Shown here: positions 1 through 7,606 of the stretch, piece after piece
Numbering within the stretch: the stretch's first letter is position 1
Layout of the letters: every line of letters begins with the position of its first letter
Assembly: GCF_000961885.1 (NCBI RefSeq)
Contig: NZ_JZKH01000121.1
Span: 1 to 19,118 of the forward strand
Direction of reading: 5' to 3'
Origin: Streptomyces rubellomurinus
GTDB taxonomy: Bacteria > Actinomycetota > Actinomycetes > Streptomycetales > Streptomycetaceae
Length of the DNA: 19,118 nucleotides
The notes under the pieces: generated by a model
What the model saw: only the letters and a program-made list of their open reading frames with translations
The model's database searches: none
What the model was told of the DNA's origin: nothing
Position numbers and translations under genes: made by a program

Positions 1-18
1 GGGTGGGGGGGTGGGGGG
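1..18 (+). other. G-run tract, possible G-quadruplex
   Basis: The first 18 bases of the plus strand are almost all G, broken only by two T, giving at least four runs of three or more G with one-base loops. Such a tract can fold as a G-quadruplex. It lies downstream of the lectin gene, whose transcript would carry the C-rich complement. It sits at the window edge, so its full extent is unknown and its role is speculative. Confidence 0.3.
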
Positions 19-95
19 CCAGCCTCAGCCCCGAGCGCATCGTGGCAGGCCTGGCCGTCCTGGCCCGTGGCGCGCTCGGGTGGGCCGGTGCGGGG

Positions 96-833
96 TTACG
101 CGGGGGCCTGCCAGAGCTGGTTGGCCGTGTTGTTGAAGTCCCAGATCTGCGCGAGCGCGCCGTTGGCGGTGTCGAAGGCCCGGACGTCCAGGGAGCGGCC
201 GGACTTCACGTTGATGATCGCGCCGTCGGACCGGACCTGCCACTGCTGGCTGGCCGCGCCGTTGCACTCCCAGATCTGCACCGGGGTGCCGTTGTCGGTC
301 CGCCCACCCTCGGTGTCGAGGCACAGGCCGACCGCGCGGATGGTCCCGTCCGAGGCGATCCGCCATGACTGGTTGACGTTGCCGAGGCAGTCCCACATCT
401 GGACGGGCGTGCCGTTGACGCTGGTGCCCATCCGCACGTCCAGGCACTTGTTCACGTAGCCGGTGATCTGGCCGGTCGGACCGCCCGCCGGCGCGGGGCC
501 GAACTGGATGTACACCGAATTCACCTGGTCCGCGCCGCAGCTGGCCCAGGTGGTGGTGTTGCCGGTGACCCACCCGCCGGTGGTGCCCGCTATGACGTAC
601 GGACCGCCCGGGCCGCCCGTGTTGTAGTTCAGACAGGTGATCACCATGTGCCAGGTCTGCATCGGGTCGATGCCCGAACAGGTGCCGTTGAAGTACCCCT
701 GGGGATTGCCCTGCACGTAACACGGTCCGGCGGCCTGCGCGCCGGCGGCCGGCGCGGCCTCGGCGGCGGGCGCCGTGAGCGCGGCGGCTGCCGCGAGCAG
801 CGCAGTGGCGAGCAGGGAGGCGGTACGACGCAT
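96..833 (-). CDS. Secreted ricin-type beta-trefoil lectin-domain protein
   Basis: A predicted 245-residue exported carbohydrate-binding protein. It starts with a signal peptide: MRR, then an Ala/Leu-rich hydrophobic stretch, with likely cleavage near residue 26 (AEA-AP). A module of about 85 residues follows with four Cys (38, 52, 67, 99). The C-terminal half (about 120-245) is one ricin B trefoil with three QxW repeats (QSW 155-157, QQW 196-198, QLW 239-241) and Cys 130/149/171/190 placed for intradomain disulfides. The ATG at 833 is chosen over the one at 875 because a GGAAGG ribosome site precedes it and a canonical signal peptide follows. RICIN folds usually bind galactose- or xylan-type sugars and are commonly appended to hydrolases; here no catalytic domain is seen, so it is a stand-alone lectin or an adaptor. 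The N-terminal Cys module is not recognised. It has its own promoter region and is probably not part of the biosynthetic cluster. Confidence 0.85.
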   Translation of the reverse strand: MRRTASLLATALLAAAAALTAPAAEAAPAAGAQAAGPCYVQGNPQGYFNGTCSGIDPMQTWHMVITCLNYNTGGPGGPYVIAGTTGGWVTGNTTTWASCGADQVNSVYIQFGPAPAGGPTGQITGYVNKCLDVRMGTSVNGTPVQMWDCLGNVNQSWRIASDGTIRAVGLCLDTEGGRTDNGTPVQIWECNGAASQQWQVRSDGAIINVKSGRSLDVRAFDTANGALAQIWDFNNTANQLWQAPA

Positions 834-1157
834 CGCGAAGGACCTTCCGGAGACGGCGAGCCGAACGGCCCGCACGCGAAGAAATTGTGACGATCATGGG
901 CCAGTTGTGCAGGCTGCGCGGATTCTTCAGGCACCGCGCCTCCATGGTCAACAAGGCAGGGGGAGATCACGCCACAGGTACGTCCACGGATGGATGGCGT
1001 ACGACGCGGGGCGGGGACGACCAGGGCAGGCCGGGCGGGCCGCCGATCCGGCCGGAAATGGTCGAAGTTGATCAGTAGCGAACAACAGACGGCAAGATCG
1101 GCGCCCAATCAGACCAATTCGGCCATCCGGCCCGGTAGTTCACCCCCTCACCGCCAC
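834..1157 (-). other. Intergenic region upstream of the lectin gene
   Basis: This roughly 320-nt stretch lies between the terminator hairpin of the exporter gene and the lectin start. Overlapping reading frames here have poor third-position GC bias and no ribosome sites, so I see no gene. Its only supportable content is a candidate minus-strand promoter near 922-951. Confidence 0.5.
922..951 (-). promoter_or_regulatory. Candidate promoter of the lectin gene
   Basis: Read on the minus strand, TTGACC (951-946) is followed after 18 nt by AAGAAT (927-922). This resembles a housekeeping -35/-10 pair (5/6 and 4/6 matches) and would give a leader of about 80 nt. Short motifs of this kind arise by chance, so the call is tentative. 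Confidence 0.35.
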
Positions 1158-1187
1158 GGGCCCGCCGCGAAGGTTCGCGGCGGGCCC
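1158..1187 (-). terminator. Hairpin terminator after the DHA2 exporter
   Basis: A perfect inverted repeat with 14-bp arms (GGGCCCGCCGCGAA at 1158-1171 and its complement at 1174-1187), separated by two bases. In RNA the innermost pairs would open to form the loop. It lies about 37 nt past the exporter stop codon and has no U-tract, as is common for actinomycete terminators. Confidence 0.75.
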
Positions 1188-1223
1188 GAAGAACTGGCGC
1201 CTGGGAGGGCATCCGGCCCCGGC

Positions 1224-2576
1224 TCACCCGCGCCGGGCCAGGAGGCCGGCCGGGAGGAGGGCCAGGGCGAGGATGGCGGCCGCGACCGCGTAGGCGGTGC
1301 GGAAGCCGGCCGGGTCGGTGCCCACGGTACCGAGGACGACGGAGATCAGGGCGGTGCCGATCGAGGCCCAGAGTTGGGAGTTGATGCTCAGCGCGGTGCT
1401 GGCGGCCGCAATCCGGGCCTTGGGGAGGTGCCGGCCGGCGGTGGTCATGGTCGGCATCAGCACCATCCCGGAGCCGACGCCCATCACCATCGCCGCGCCG
1501 ACCACCCGCCAGGCGGGCACCCCGGTTTCGCCCACCTGCAGGGCGGTGAGCGCCATGCCGAGCGCTCCGAGCGCCACGCCGGGCGGGATCAGCCGCCGCG
1601 GGCCGATGGCGTCGATGCGCCGCGAGGCGATCTGCATCGACACCCCGACCGCCAGCCCGACCGGTGCACCGAGCAGGCCCGCCGCCATCGCGCCCTGGCC
1701 GCGCACCTGCTGCCAGTAGACCGGCGCGAGGAGCATCGAGCCGAAGTAGCCGCAGGTGAACAGCGCGAGCGTGGCGATCGATGCCGCGAAGGTCCGGTCG
1801 CGCAACAGCCGCAGTTCCAGCAGCGGCTGACGGACGGCCAGGGACCGTCGCGTCCAGCCGGCGATCAGCAGCACGCCACCGGCGACGGGCAGCCACGCGG
1901 TGCGCTCACCGGCGAGCCCGAAGAGCAGCAGCGCCAACCCGGGCGAGAGCATCAGCAGGCCCGGCAGGTCCAGCTTGGGCGCCTCGGCGGCCTCCGAGCC
2001 CGGCGCGTCCGGCCGCAGGAGCCGCCACGCCAACGCCAGGGCCAGCAGCCCCACCGGCAGATTGATCAGGAACATCCAGCGCCAGGAGACGGTGTCGAGC
2101 AGCCAGCCGCCGAGCACCGGGCCCGCCACCGGCCCGACCAGGACGGGCAGGCCGAGCAGTGCCATCGCCCGCCCCATTCCGGCCCGGTCGGCGGCGCGCA
2201 TCACCATCGCCATGCCGACCGGCATCAGCAGGCCCCCGCCGAGGCCCTGCAGGGCGCGGAAGGCGATCAGGCTGCCGACGTCCCAGGCGCAGGCGGCCAG
2301 CAGCGAGCCGAGCGTGAAGAGGGCGAGGGCGAGCAGGTACGTGCGCTTGGCGCCGATCCGTGCCATCGCCCAGGCGGCGGTCGGAATGACGGCCGCCAGC
2401 GCCAGGGTGTAGGCGGTGGTGGCCCACTGGATGGTGGCGATCGGGGCGTGGAAGACCTCGGTGAGCCGCCGCAGCGCGACGTTGACGATCGTCATGTCGA
2501 CCACCGAGAGCAGCGACCCGGTGACCACCACGGCCACCGTCCGCCCCACCGTGGACTGCGGTGCCACGGCGCTCAC
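1224..2576 (-). CDS. DHA2-family MFS drug exporter (EmrB/QacA type)
   Basis: A 450-residue integral membrane protein predicted to export small hydrophobic compounds by proton antiport. Family motifs are clear: VVDMTIVNVALRR (about 25-37, the D1 signature in TM1), a motif-A-like ARIGAKRTY (72-80), motif C GPVAGPVLGGWL (148-159), and WRWMFLINLP (165-174). Many hydrophobic segments follow to the C-terminus. The GTG start at 2576 is chosen because it overlaps the stop of the upstream FMN reductase as GTGA (4 nt), and the protein then begins directly before TM1; longer forms would add an Arg-rich segment unlike the family. Translation is thus coupled to the reductase. The pair is divergent from a TetR gene with twin operators, so it is probably a ligand-induced efflux unit. 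The substrate cannot be read from the sequence. Confidence 0.88.
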   Translation of the reverse strand: MSAVAPQSTVGRTVAVVVTGSLLSVVDMTIVNVALRRLTEVFHAPIATIQWATTAYTLALAAVIPTAAWAMARIGAKRTYLLALALFTLGSLLAACAWDVGSLIAFRALQGLGGGLLMPVGMAMVMRAADRAGMGRAMALLGLPVLVGPVAGPVLGGWLLDTVSWRWMFLINLPVGLLALALAWRLLRPDAPGSEAAEAPKLDLPGLLMLSPGLALLLFGLAGERTAWLPVAGGVLLIAGWTRRSLAVRQPLLELRLLRDRTFAASIATLALFTCGYFGSMLLAPVYWQQVRGQGAMAAGLLGAPVGLAVGVSMQIASRRIDAIGPRRLIPPGVALGALGMALTALQVGETGVPAWRVVGAAMVMGVGSGMVLMPTMTTAGRHLPKARIAAASTALSINSQLWASIGTALISVVLGTVGTDPAGFRTAYAVAAAILALALLPAGLLARRG

Positions 2577-3178
2577 ACCCCGTACGGACGCTCGGCCCGG
2601 GCGCTGCGCAGGGTCCGCGCCCACCAGTCGAGCTGGCCGAGCATGCCCTTGGCGGCGCCCTCGCTGACGGCCGGGTCCAGCGGCGCGCCATCGGCGCCGA
2701 GGCCGGACCAGGGGCCGTGCAGGCTGACCGAGTCGCGCATGGTGACACCGTGCAACTCGGCGAAGACCAACCGGAGTTGTTCGACGGCGCGCAGGCCGCC
2801 GCCGAGCCCGCCATAGGAGACGAAGCCGACCGGCTTGGCCTGCCACTCCTCGCGGTGCCAGTCGATCAGGTTCTTCAGCGCGGCCGGGAAGCTGTGGTTG
2901 TACTCGGGGGTGACGACGACGAAGGCGTCGGCCGCGGCCAGTCGCGGGCTGACCTCGGCCAGCGCGGCCTTCGCCCGCTCGGAGGGTGCGCTGCCCCAGC
3001 CGGGCATCGCGAGCGGCAGGTCGACCTCGGCGAGGTCGACGACCTCGAACTCCATGCCGTCGCCCAGGCCTTCGGCGACGCCGAGGAACCAGTCCGCGAC
3101 CTTCGGGCCGATCCGCCCCTCGCGGACGCTGCTCACGATCACGGCAACGCGCAGCTTCTCATTGATGGCAACAGACAT
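2573..3178 (-). CDS. NADPH-dependent FMN reductase (flavodoxin-like quinone/azo reductase family)
   Basis: A 201-residue cytosolic flavoprotein. The N-terminus (VAVIVSSVREGRIG, 11-24) is the phosphate-binding loop of the NADPH-dependent FMN reductase family; PEYNHSFPAALKNLIDW (91-107) and SYGG (121-124) are the flavin-contact motifs. Family members transfer hydride from NAD(P)H through FMN to quinones, azo dyes or other electrophiles. The ATG at 3178 is preceded by a strong GAGGAGGGGA site. It is first in a two-gene unit, its stop overlapping the exporter start. Its promoter must lie in the operator-containing gap to tetR, so it is likely repressed by that TetR. A role in detoxifying the inducing compound is an inference. 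Confidence 0.9.
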   Translation of the reverse strand: MSVAINEKLRVAVIVSSVREGRIGPKVADWFLGVAEGLGDGMEFEVVDLAEVDLPLAMPGWGSAPSERAKAALAEVSPRLAAADAFVVVTPEYNHSFPAALKNLIDWHREEWQAKPVGFVSYGGLGGGLRAVEQLRLVFAELHGVTMRDSVSLHGPWSGLGADGAPLDPAVSEGAAKGMLGQLDWWARTLRSARAERPYGV

Positions 3179-3233
3179 GACTGGTCCCCTCCTCGGACGA
3201 TCGGCCGGTGGATCGGCCGCTCCTCCGGTAAAG

Positions 3234-3249
3234 TACAACGAGCGTTGTA
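3234..3249. promoter_or_regulatory. TetR operator 1 (palindrome)
   Basis: TACAACGAGCGTTGTA is an inverted repeat with perfect 7-bp arms and a 2-bp centre. It sits in the 111-bp gap between the divergent FMN reductase and TetR genes. It lies in the -10 zone of the minus-strand promoter (candidate -35 TTGCAC just upstream on that strand) and contributes TTGTAA, a possible -35, to the plus strand. Position and symmetry fit a TetR-family dimer site controlling both directions. Confidence 0.7.
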
Positions 3250-3254
3250 AGAAG

Positions 3255-3270
3255 TGCAACGCCCGTTGTA
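3255..3270. promoter_or_regulatory. TetR operator 2 (near-palindrome)
   Basis: TGCAACGCCCGTTGTA repeats operator 1 with one arm mismatch (TGCAACG/CGTTGTA). It starts 21 bp after operator 1, about two helical turns, so two dimers would sit on the same DNA face. It overlaps the candidate minus-strand -35 and the region just upstream of the tetR ribosome site. Confidence 0.65.
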
Positions 3271-3289
3271 ATTTTCGAGAGGGGTCCGA

Positions 3290-3979
3290 GTGAGCAGCAG
3301 CAGCAACGAGGCCTGGCTGGAGCAGTCCCGCCGCGAGGTCCCGCCGCGGAAGCTGGCCAAACAGATCGCGATCGCGAGCTCCTCCTGCGGCGTCTTCGGC
3401 CGCGAGGGCTACACCCGCGCCTCGGTCGACGCGCTGGCCGCGGCGGCCGGCGTCTCCACCCGGACGCTCTACAACCACTTCCCGGGCGGCAAGGCCGAGT
3501 TGTTCCGCACGGTGGTGGCCTGGACCTCGGGCGAGGTCCGGGACGCCCAGATCGCCCGGATGAACGGCCTGTTGGACCCGGAGCGCCCGCCCCGGCCGGC
3601 GGACCTGGAGCGCGACCTGGTCGCCCTGGCGCGCGGCTTCGTGGCGCTGATGGCCGAGCACCCGGACCACTTCGCGCTGGTCCGCCACATCCACGCCGAG
3701 GCCGACCACGTGCCGGAGGAGGTGCTGCGGACCTGGAAGGAGGCCGGTCCGGGCCCGGTGGGCCGCGCCCTCGCCGAGGCGATGACCGCCCTGGCGGAGG
3801 CCGGGCTGCTCGACCTGCACGGGGACGCGGCGCTGGCGGGCGCCCACTTCATGGCGCTGACCTCGCACTCGATCGTGCAGCTCACCCACTACGGGGTGCT
3901 GAAGCTGCCGGCCGAGGAGACCGAGCGGCAGATCACCGGCGGTGTGGCGGCCTTCCTGCGGGCGTACCGGGCCGCCTGA
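3290..3979 (+). CDS. TetR/AcrR-family transcriptional regulator
   Basis: A 229-residue DNA-binding regulator. The helix-turn-helix spans about 24-70, with the recognition segment VSTRTLYNHFPGGKAELF (55-72), typical of TetR proteins. The remaining all-helical part would form the ligand pocket and dimer interface and resembles the AefR-type C-terminal class, though this is a looser judgement. It starts at GTG 3290 behind GAGAGGGG. It is divergent from the FMN reductase/exporter unit, and two palindromes lie in the shared promoter region, so it most likely represses both itself and that unit. The inducer is unknown. It is convergent with the SARP gene and separated from it by a hairpin, so I see no direct link to the biosynthetic operon. 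Confidence 0.92.
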   Translation: MSSSSNEAWLEQSRREVPPRKLAKQIAIASSSCGVFGREGYTRASVDALAAAAGVSTRTLYNHFPGGKAELFRTVVAWTSGEVRDAQIARMNGLLDPERPPRPADLERDLVALARGFVALMAEHPDHFALVRHIHAEADHVPEEVLRTWKEAGPGPVGRALAEAMTALAEAGLLDLHGDAALAGAHFMALTSHSIVQLTHYGVLKLPAEETERQITGGVAAFLRAYRAA

Positions 3980-3998
3980 CGGCCGCAACCCCGACAAA

Positions 3999-4025
3999 GG
4001 CGCCCGCTCCGGCCGAGCGGGCGCC
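3999..4025. terminator. Bidirectional hairpin terminator between convergent genes
   Basis: A perfect inverted repeat with 11-bp arms (GGCGCCCGCTC at 3999-4009, GAGCGGGCGCC at 4015-4025) and a CGGCC loop. It lies in the 57-nt gap between the 3' ends of tetR (plus) and the SARP gene (minus), so it can end both transcripts. Confidence 0.85.
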
Positions 4026-4036
4026 CGGAGAAGGCC

Positions 4037-7000
4037 TCAGGCGAGTTCGCCGCGGAGCATGATCCGGCGGCCGAAGAGCTCGTCCTTGAGGCGGTCCGCC
4101 TCGGGGGCCGCGACGTCGGCCAGCAGCGCCTGGGTGGCGGCGAGTTCGGCGAGGGCGGCGTCGGCGTCGCCCCCGGCGCCGTGGACGTCGGCGAGGACGA
4201 AGCGGGTCTTGCCCTGCCACAGCGCCGAGCCCAGGTCGTCGAAGATCGCGGCGGCGGCCTCCAGGTGGGTGCGGGCGGCGGGGAGCGAGCCGGCGCCGAG
4301 GGCGATGGAGCCGAGCGAGTACAGCGACTGCGCCTCGACGGTGCGTTCGCCGACCTGGCGGGCCAGGGTGACGGCCTGCAGGAAGACGGCTTCGGCCTGC
4401 CCGGTGCGGCCCTCGCCCCAGTGGACGAGGCCGAGCCCGTAGAGGGCGTGCGACTCGCCGATCCGGTCGTTGGACTTCCTGACCAGGCGGAGCACCCAGT
4501 TGAAGGCCTGGTTGGCCAGCTCCAGGGTGTCGCTCTTCAGGTACAGCTCGCCGAGCCGGTAGATCACCTGGGCCTCGACGCGCAGGCAGCCGGTCTCCCG
4601 GCAGATCGCCAGCGCCGAGTTGAGCATCTCGCGGGCGGTGTCGTACTCGCCGGCGTCCATCCGGACCTTGGCGACGCTGCACAGCACGTGCGCCTCGCCG
4701 ATCTTGTCGCCGAGCTCGCGCAGGTCGGCGAGGACGGTGGTGTACTTGTCCATCATCGCCTCGTGGTCGCCGCGCAGCCGGTCGACGAAGGCCATGTTGC
4801 GCAGCACCAGCGCCCAGCCGTGCCGTTCGCCCTCCTCGGCGAAGTCGTCGAGGGCGGGCAGGAAGCAGGCGTCGGCCTCGGCGAGGCGCTTCTGGAACAT
4901 GTGCAGGGTGCCGAGCGAGTAGCGCATGGCGGCGCGGCCGCGCCGGTTGCCGGTGGCCTCGGCGAGCCGCAGGGCGGCCTCCGAGGTCTCCCGCCAGTCG
5001 TCGAAGTAGCCCTTGGTCTCGAACAGGGTGACGGAGGTGAGGGCGAGGTCCCAGCAGAGTTCGTCGAGGCCGAGGTCGGCGGCCTGGTTGACGGCGGCGA
5101 CCAGGGCCCGGCGCTCGGTCTCCCACCAGGCCATCGGGTTCTTCAGCAGGTCGGCGAGCTCGTCCTCGGGCAGCCGCCAGCGTTCGCCGGTGCCGTGCAG
5201 CACGGTGTAGTCGCCGCCGTACTCGCGCCGGTGGCACTCCTCGGCGAGGGACATCCAGGCGGCGAGCACCCGGCGCAGCGCGGCGTCGGCGTGCTCGGCC
5301 GGGTCGGCCTCGGCGAGGCGTTCGCGGGCGTAGATCTTGATCAGGTCGTGGAAGCGGTAGCGCGGCGCGTCCTCGCCGGGGAAGGTGAGGACGTCGAGCA
5401 GCTGGGCGTCGACGAGTTCCTCGACGATGTCCTCGGCGTCGGGCAGGTCGACGTCGAGCAGGGCGGCGGCCGTCCAGCCGGCGAAGTCGCTGGCGCGGGG
5501 CAGCGCGAAGAGCCGGAACAGCCGCTGGGCGTCGGGGCCGAGGGCGCCGTAGGCGAGCGCGATGTTGGAGCGCAACTCCAGCCCGCCGTGGGCGAGTTCG
5601 TCGAGCCGCCCGGCCTCGGAGCGGAGCCGCTGGACGAGCCGGTTGATCCGCCAGTGCGGGCGGCAGGCGAGCCGGGCGCCGGCGATCCGCAGGGCCAGCG
5701 GCAGGCCGGCGCAGAAGTTGGCGAGTTCGACGGCCGCGGGCAGTTCCTTGGCGACCCGCTCGTGGCCGGCGATCCGGGACAGCAGCTCGACGGACAGGTC
5801 CTCGGTGAACAGGTCGAGGTTGACCCGGTGGATGCCGGGCAGGCCGCTGAGCCGGGAGCGGCTGGTGACGATGACGGCGCAGCTGGCGCTGCCGGGCAGC
5901 AGGTCGCGCAGCAGCCGTTCGTCCGGGACGTCGTCGAGCACGACGAGCACCCGCTGGCCGGCGAGCCGGCTGCGGTAGAGGGCCTTGCGCTCCTCCAGGT
6001 CGTCGGGCACCGAGTGGCTGGCCACGCCGAGGGCGCGCAGGAAGCGGCCGAGCACGTGCCCGGAGCCGTCCCCGCCGGAGCCGTGGAGGTCGGCGTAGAG
6101 CTGTCCGTCCGGAAATGCGGCGTGCAATTCGTGGGCCACACGAACGGCCAGGCTGGACTTTCCGATCCCCCCCTTGCCGGTGATGCCGACGACGCGCACC
6201 GGACAGCTGCCGGAGTTCTCCTGGACCGGCGCCTGGAGATAGTCCCGGATTTCCTCGACGTGTTCCTGACGGCCCGTGAAATCGGCCGTGTCGGTGGGCA
6301 ATTGGTGTGGAGGCGGAACCGTGGCCTCCACCGGCGGAACCTCCGGTTCGTCGCCGTCGGAAACGGGCTCGGCGGAGCGCTGGGCGGGCACCGAGGGGAC
6401 GACGGCGGCGGTGGGCGCCTCCAGCCGCGGGTCGCCGTTGAGAATGGCCATTTCCAGTTCCTGGAGCTCGCGGCCGGGCTCGATGCCCAGCTCGCTGACC
6501 AGGACGGCGCGCATCCGGCGGAAGACGTCCAGGGCGTCGGCCTGCCGGCCGGCCCGGTACAGCGCGAGCATCAGTGAGCCGTACAGCCGCTCGCGCAGCG
6601 GCTCCTGGGCGATCAGCTCGAACAGCGGGCCGATGATCTTGTCGTGCCGGCCCAGCTCCAGCTCCAGCCGGTAGGCCTCCTCGGTGACGGCCAGCCGCTG
6701 CTCGTTCAGCACGGTGGCGGCGCGTTGTGCCAGGTCACTGGGGATGCCCATGAGGGCGGGGCCGCGCCACAGGCCGAGCGCCTCGGCGAAACCCTCGGCG
6801 GCCTGGGCGGTGCGGCCGTGGTCGGCGTGCACCCGGGCGGTCTCGCCGAGCCGGGCGAAGCGGTCGATGTCCAGCTCGCCGGCGGCGGTGGCCAGCAGGT
6901 AGCCGGAGGGGCGGGTGACGATGAGGTCGGCCCGGCCGGCGTCGGCGAGCACCCGGCGCAGGGCGGAGATGCAGATCTGGATCTGCGACCGGGCGGTGGC

Positions 7001-7165
7001 CGGCGGCAGCTCCCCCCAGACGGCGTCGACGAGCTGGTCATTCGGGGTGACCCGGTTCGCATTCAGCGCCAGCATCGCGAGGACCACCTGCTGACGCGGC
7101 CCCCCGATCGACACCTGCTGGCCGCCGTCGACGATCTCCAGCGGCCCGAGCAGCCGAATTTCCAT
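4037..7165 (-). CDS. Large SARP-family activator with NB-ARC and TPR regions (AfsR-like architecture)
   Basis: A 1042-residue regulator of the Streptomyces antibiotic regulatory protein family. In order: an OmpR-type winged helix (about 1-95); a bacterial transcriptional activator domain (about 98-245, ending ELGIEPGRELQELEMAIL); a Pro/Glu-rich linker (250-295); an NB-ARC ATPase with Walker A GITGKGGIGKSS (327-338), Walker B VLVVLDD (406-412), the sensor stretch VIVTSRSRL (431-439) and a later GLPLAL motif; then a long C-terminal region of TPR-like helical repeats. Known large SARPs bind direct repeats spaced about 11 bp near the -35 of their targets, with nucleotide binding tuning activity. 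The ATG at 7165 has GGGGGA upstream. I saw no TTA codon by eye, so bldA dependence is not suggested. It is divergent from the biosynthetic operon, which it probably activates. The linker is noticeably richer in A/T than the rest. Confidence 0.92.
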   Translation of the reverse strand: MEIRLLGPLEIVDGGQQVSIGGPRQQVVLAMLALNANRVTPNDQLVDAVWGELPPATARSQIQICISALRRVLADAGRADLIVTRPSGYLLATAAGELDIDRFARLGETARVHADHGRTAQAAEGFAEALGLWRGPALMGIPSDLAQRAATVLNEQRLAVTEEAYRLELELGRHDKIIGPLFELIAQEPLRERLYGSLMLALYRAGRQADALDVFRRMRAVLVSELGIEPGRELQELEMAILNGDPRLEAPTAAVVPSVPAQRSAEPVSDGDEPEVPPVEATVPPPHQLPTDTADFTGRQEHVEEIRDYLQAPVQENSGSCPVRVVGITGKGGIGKSSLAVRVAHELHAAFPDGQLYADLHGSGGDGSGHVLGRFLRALGVASHSVPDDLEERKALYRSRLAGQRVLVVLDDVPDERLLRDLLPGSASCAVIVTSRSRLSGLPGIHRVNLDLFTEDLSVELLSRIAGHERVAKELPAAVELANFCAGLPLALRIAGARLACRPHWRINRLVQRLRSEAGRLDELAHGGLELRSNIALAYGALGPDAQRLFRLFALPRASDFAGWTAAALLDVDLPDAEDIVEELVDAQLLDVLTFPGEDAPRYRFHDLIKIYARERLAEADPAEHADAALRRVLAAWMSLAEECHRREYGGDYTVLHGTGERWRLPEDELADLLKNPMAWWETERRALVAAVNQAADLGLDELCWDLALTSVTLFETKGYFDDWRETSEAALRLAEATGNRRGRAAMRYSLGTLHMFQKRLAEADACFLPALDDFAEEGERHGWALVLRNMAFVDRLRGDHEAMMDKYTTVLADLRELGDKIGEAHVLCSVAKVRMDAGEYDTAREMLNSALAICRETGCLRVEAQVIYRLGELYLKSDTLELANQAFNWVLRLVRKSNDRIGESHALYGLGLVHWGEGRTGQAEAVFLQAVTLARQVGERTVEAQSLYSLGSIALGAGSLPAARTHLEAAAAIFDDLGSALWQGKTRFVLADVHGAGGDADAALAELAATQALLADVAAPEADRLKDELFGRRIMLRGELA

Positions 7166-7213
7166 GCATTTCCCCCGTCACATCGAAAGTTGCGCCCAGC
7201 AGCCCCGATGGAC

Positions 7214-7219
7214 ATTATC
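7214..7219 (-). promoter_or_regulatory. Candidate -10 element of the SARP gene
   Basis: On the minus strand the hexamer GATAAT (5/6 match to TATAAT) lies 48 nt before the SARP start codon. The -35 zone 17 nt further up reads TCGAGG, far from the consensus, so the promoter would probably need an activator. A start point near 7207 would give a leader of about 42 nt. Confidence 0.45.
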
Positions 7220-7257
7220 CGCATGGCTCCGTCACGCCTCGATCATGCGTTCCACAT

Positions 7258-7275
7258 TTGTGATCTGCCTCACAA
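7258..7275. promoter_or_regulatory. CRP/FNR-type operator (perfect dyad)
   Basis: TTGTGATCTGCCTCACAA has perfect 6-bp arms and contains TGTGA-N6-TCACA, the consensus for cAMP receptor protein sites. Streptomyces Crp recognises closely related GTG-N6-CAC sequences and is known to act on antibiotic clusters. The centre (7266.5) lies about 60 bp upstream of the proposed SARP start point, close to the class I activator position (-61.5). Control of the plus-strand operon is also possible, though its first gene is about 350 bp away. Confidence 0.55.
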
Positions 7276-7584
7276 CCGGAGGGTAGGAGTCCGCTTCTCC
7301 CGGGCACCCTGCGCAGTCGAACCGGCGGAAAACGGCCGTGGTGACGGTGCGTGAACACCCCAGGCAGAACCACCCCCGGACGGGCTCCGCGCACGGCGCA
7401 CTTGCTGCCGTGCAGTTTGCTGCCATCGGGCGCCGATGGATTCGGCCCGCCCCGACCAGCAGAGTTCCTGGCATCAGCCGATCGGCACCCGCCCCGGCCC
7501 GATCAGCCCCCGCCCCCGGCCCGGCCGCACCCGCGCCGAGGCCCGGATCGGCACCCACCCCCGCGACCGCCGGTATGTCGGCCG

Positions 7585-7606
7585 TGCCCCGAACATGCCC
7601 CGAACC
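7585..7606 (+). repeat. 11-bp tandem direct repeat, possible SARP box
   Basis: TGCCCCGAACA (7585-7595) is followed immediately by TGCCCCGAACC (7596-7606): ten identical bases at an exact 11-bp period. SARP proteins typically bind heptamers repeated every 11 bp. The site lies 18 nt before the ATG at 7624, which leaves little room for a promoter and leader, so a binding role is uncertain. Confidence 0.35.

Noticed and set aside
990..2816. A long plus-strand frame over the exporter gene.
   Set aside because: Low-complexity Gly/Gln/Arg/His shadow; the opposite strand shows DHA2 exporter motifs and a coupled start.
4181..6577. A 798-codon plus-strand frame opposite the SARP gene.
   Set aside because: Repetitive Gly/Val/Glu-rich shadow with no domain; the minus strand has unmistakable SARP, NB-ARC and TPR features.
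7175..7235. Repeat of CCGTCAC at 7175-7181 and 7229-7235 as SARP heptamers.
   Set aside because: Spacing of 54 bp is not a simple 11- or 22-bp repeat, and only seven bases match; likely chance.
7402..7424. TTGCTGCC repeated at 7402 and 7417 as an activator box.
   Set aside because: The 15-bp offset does not fit SARP spacing and no promoter elements follow at the right distance.
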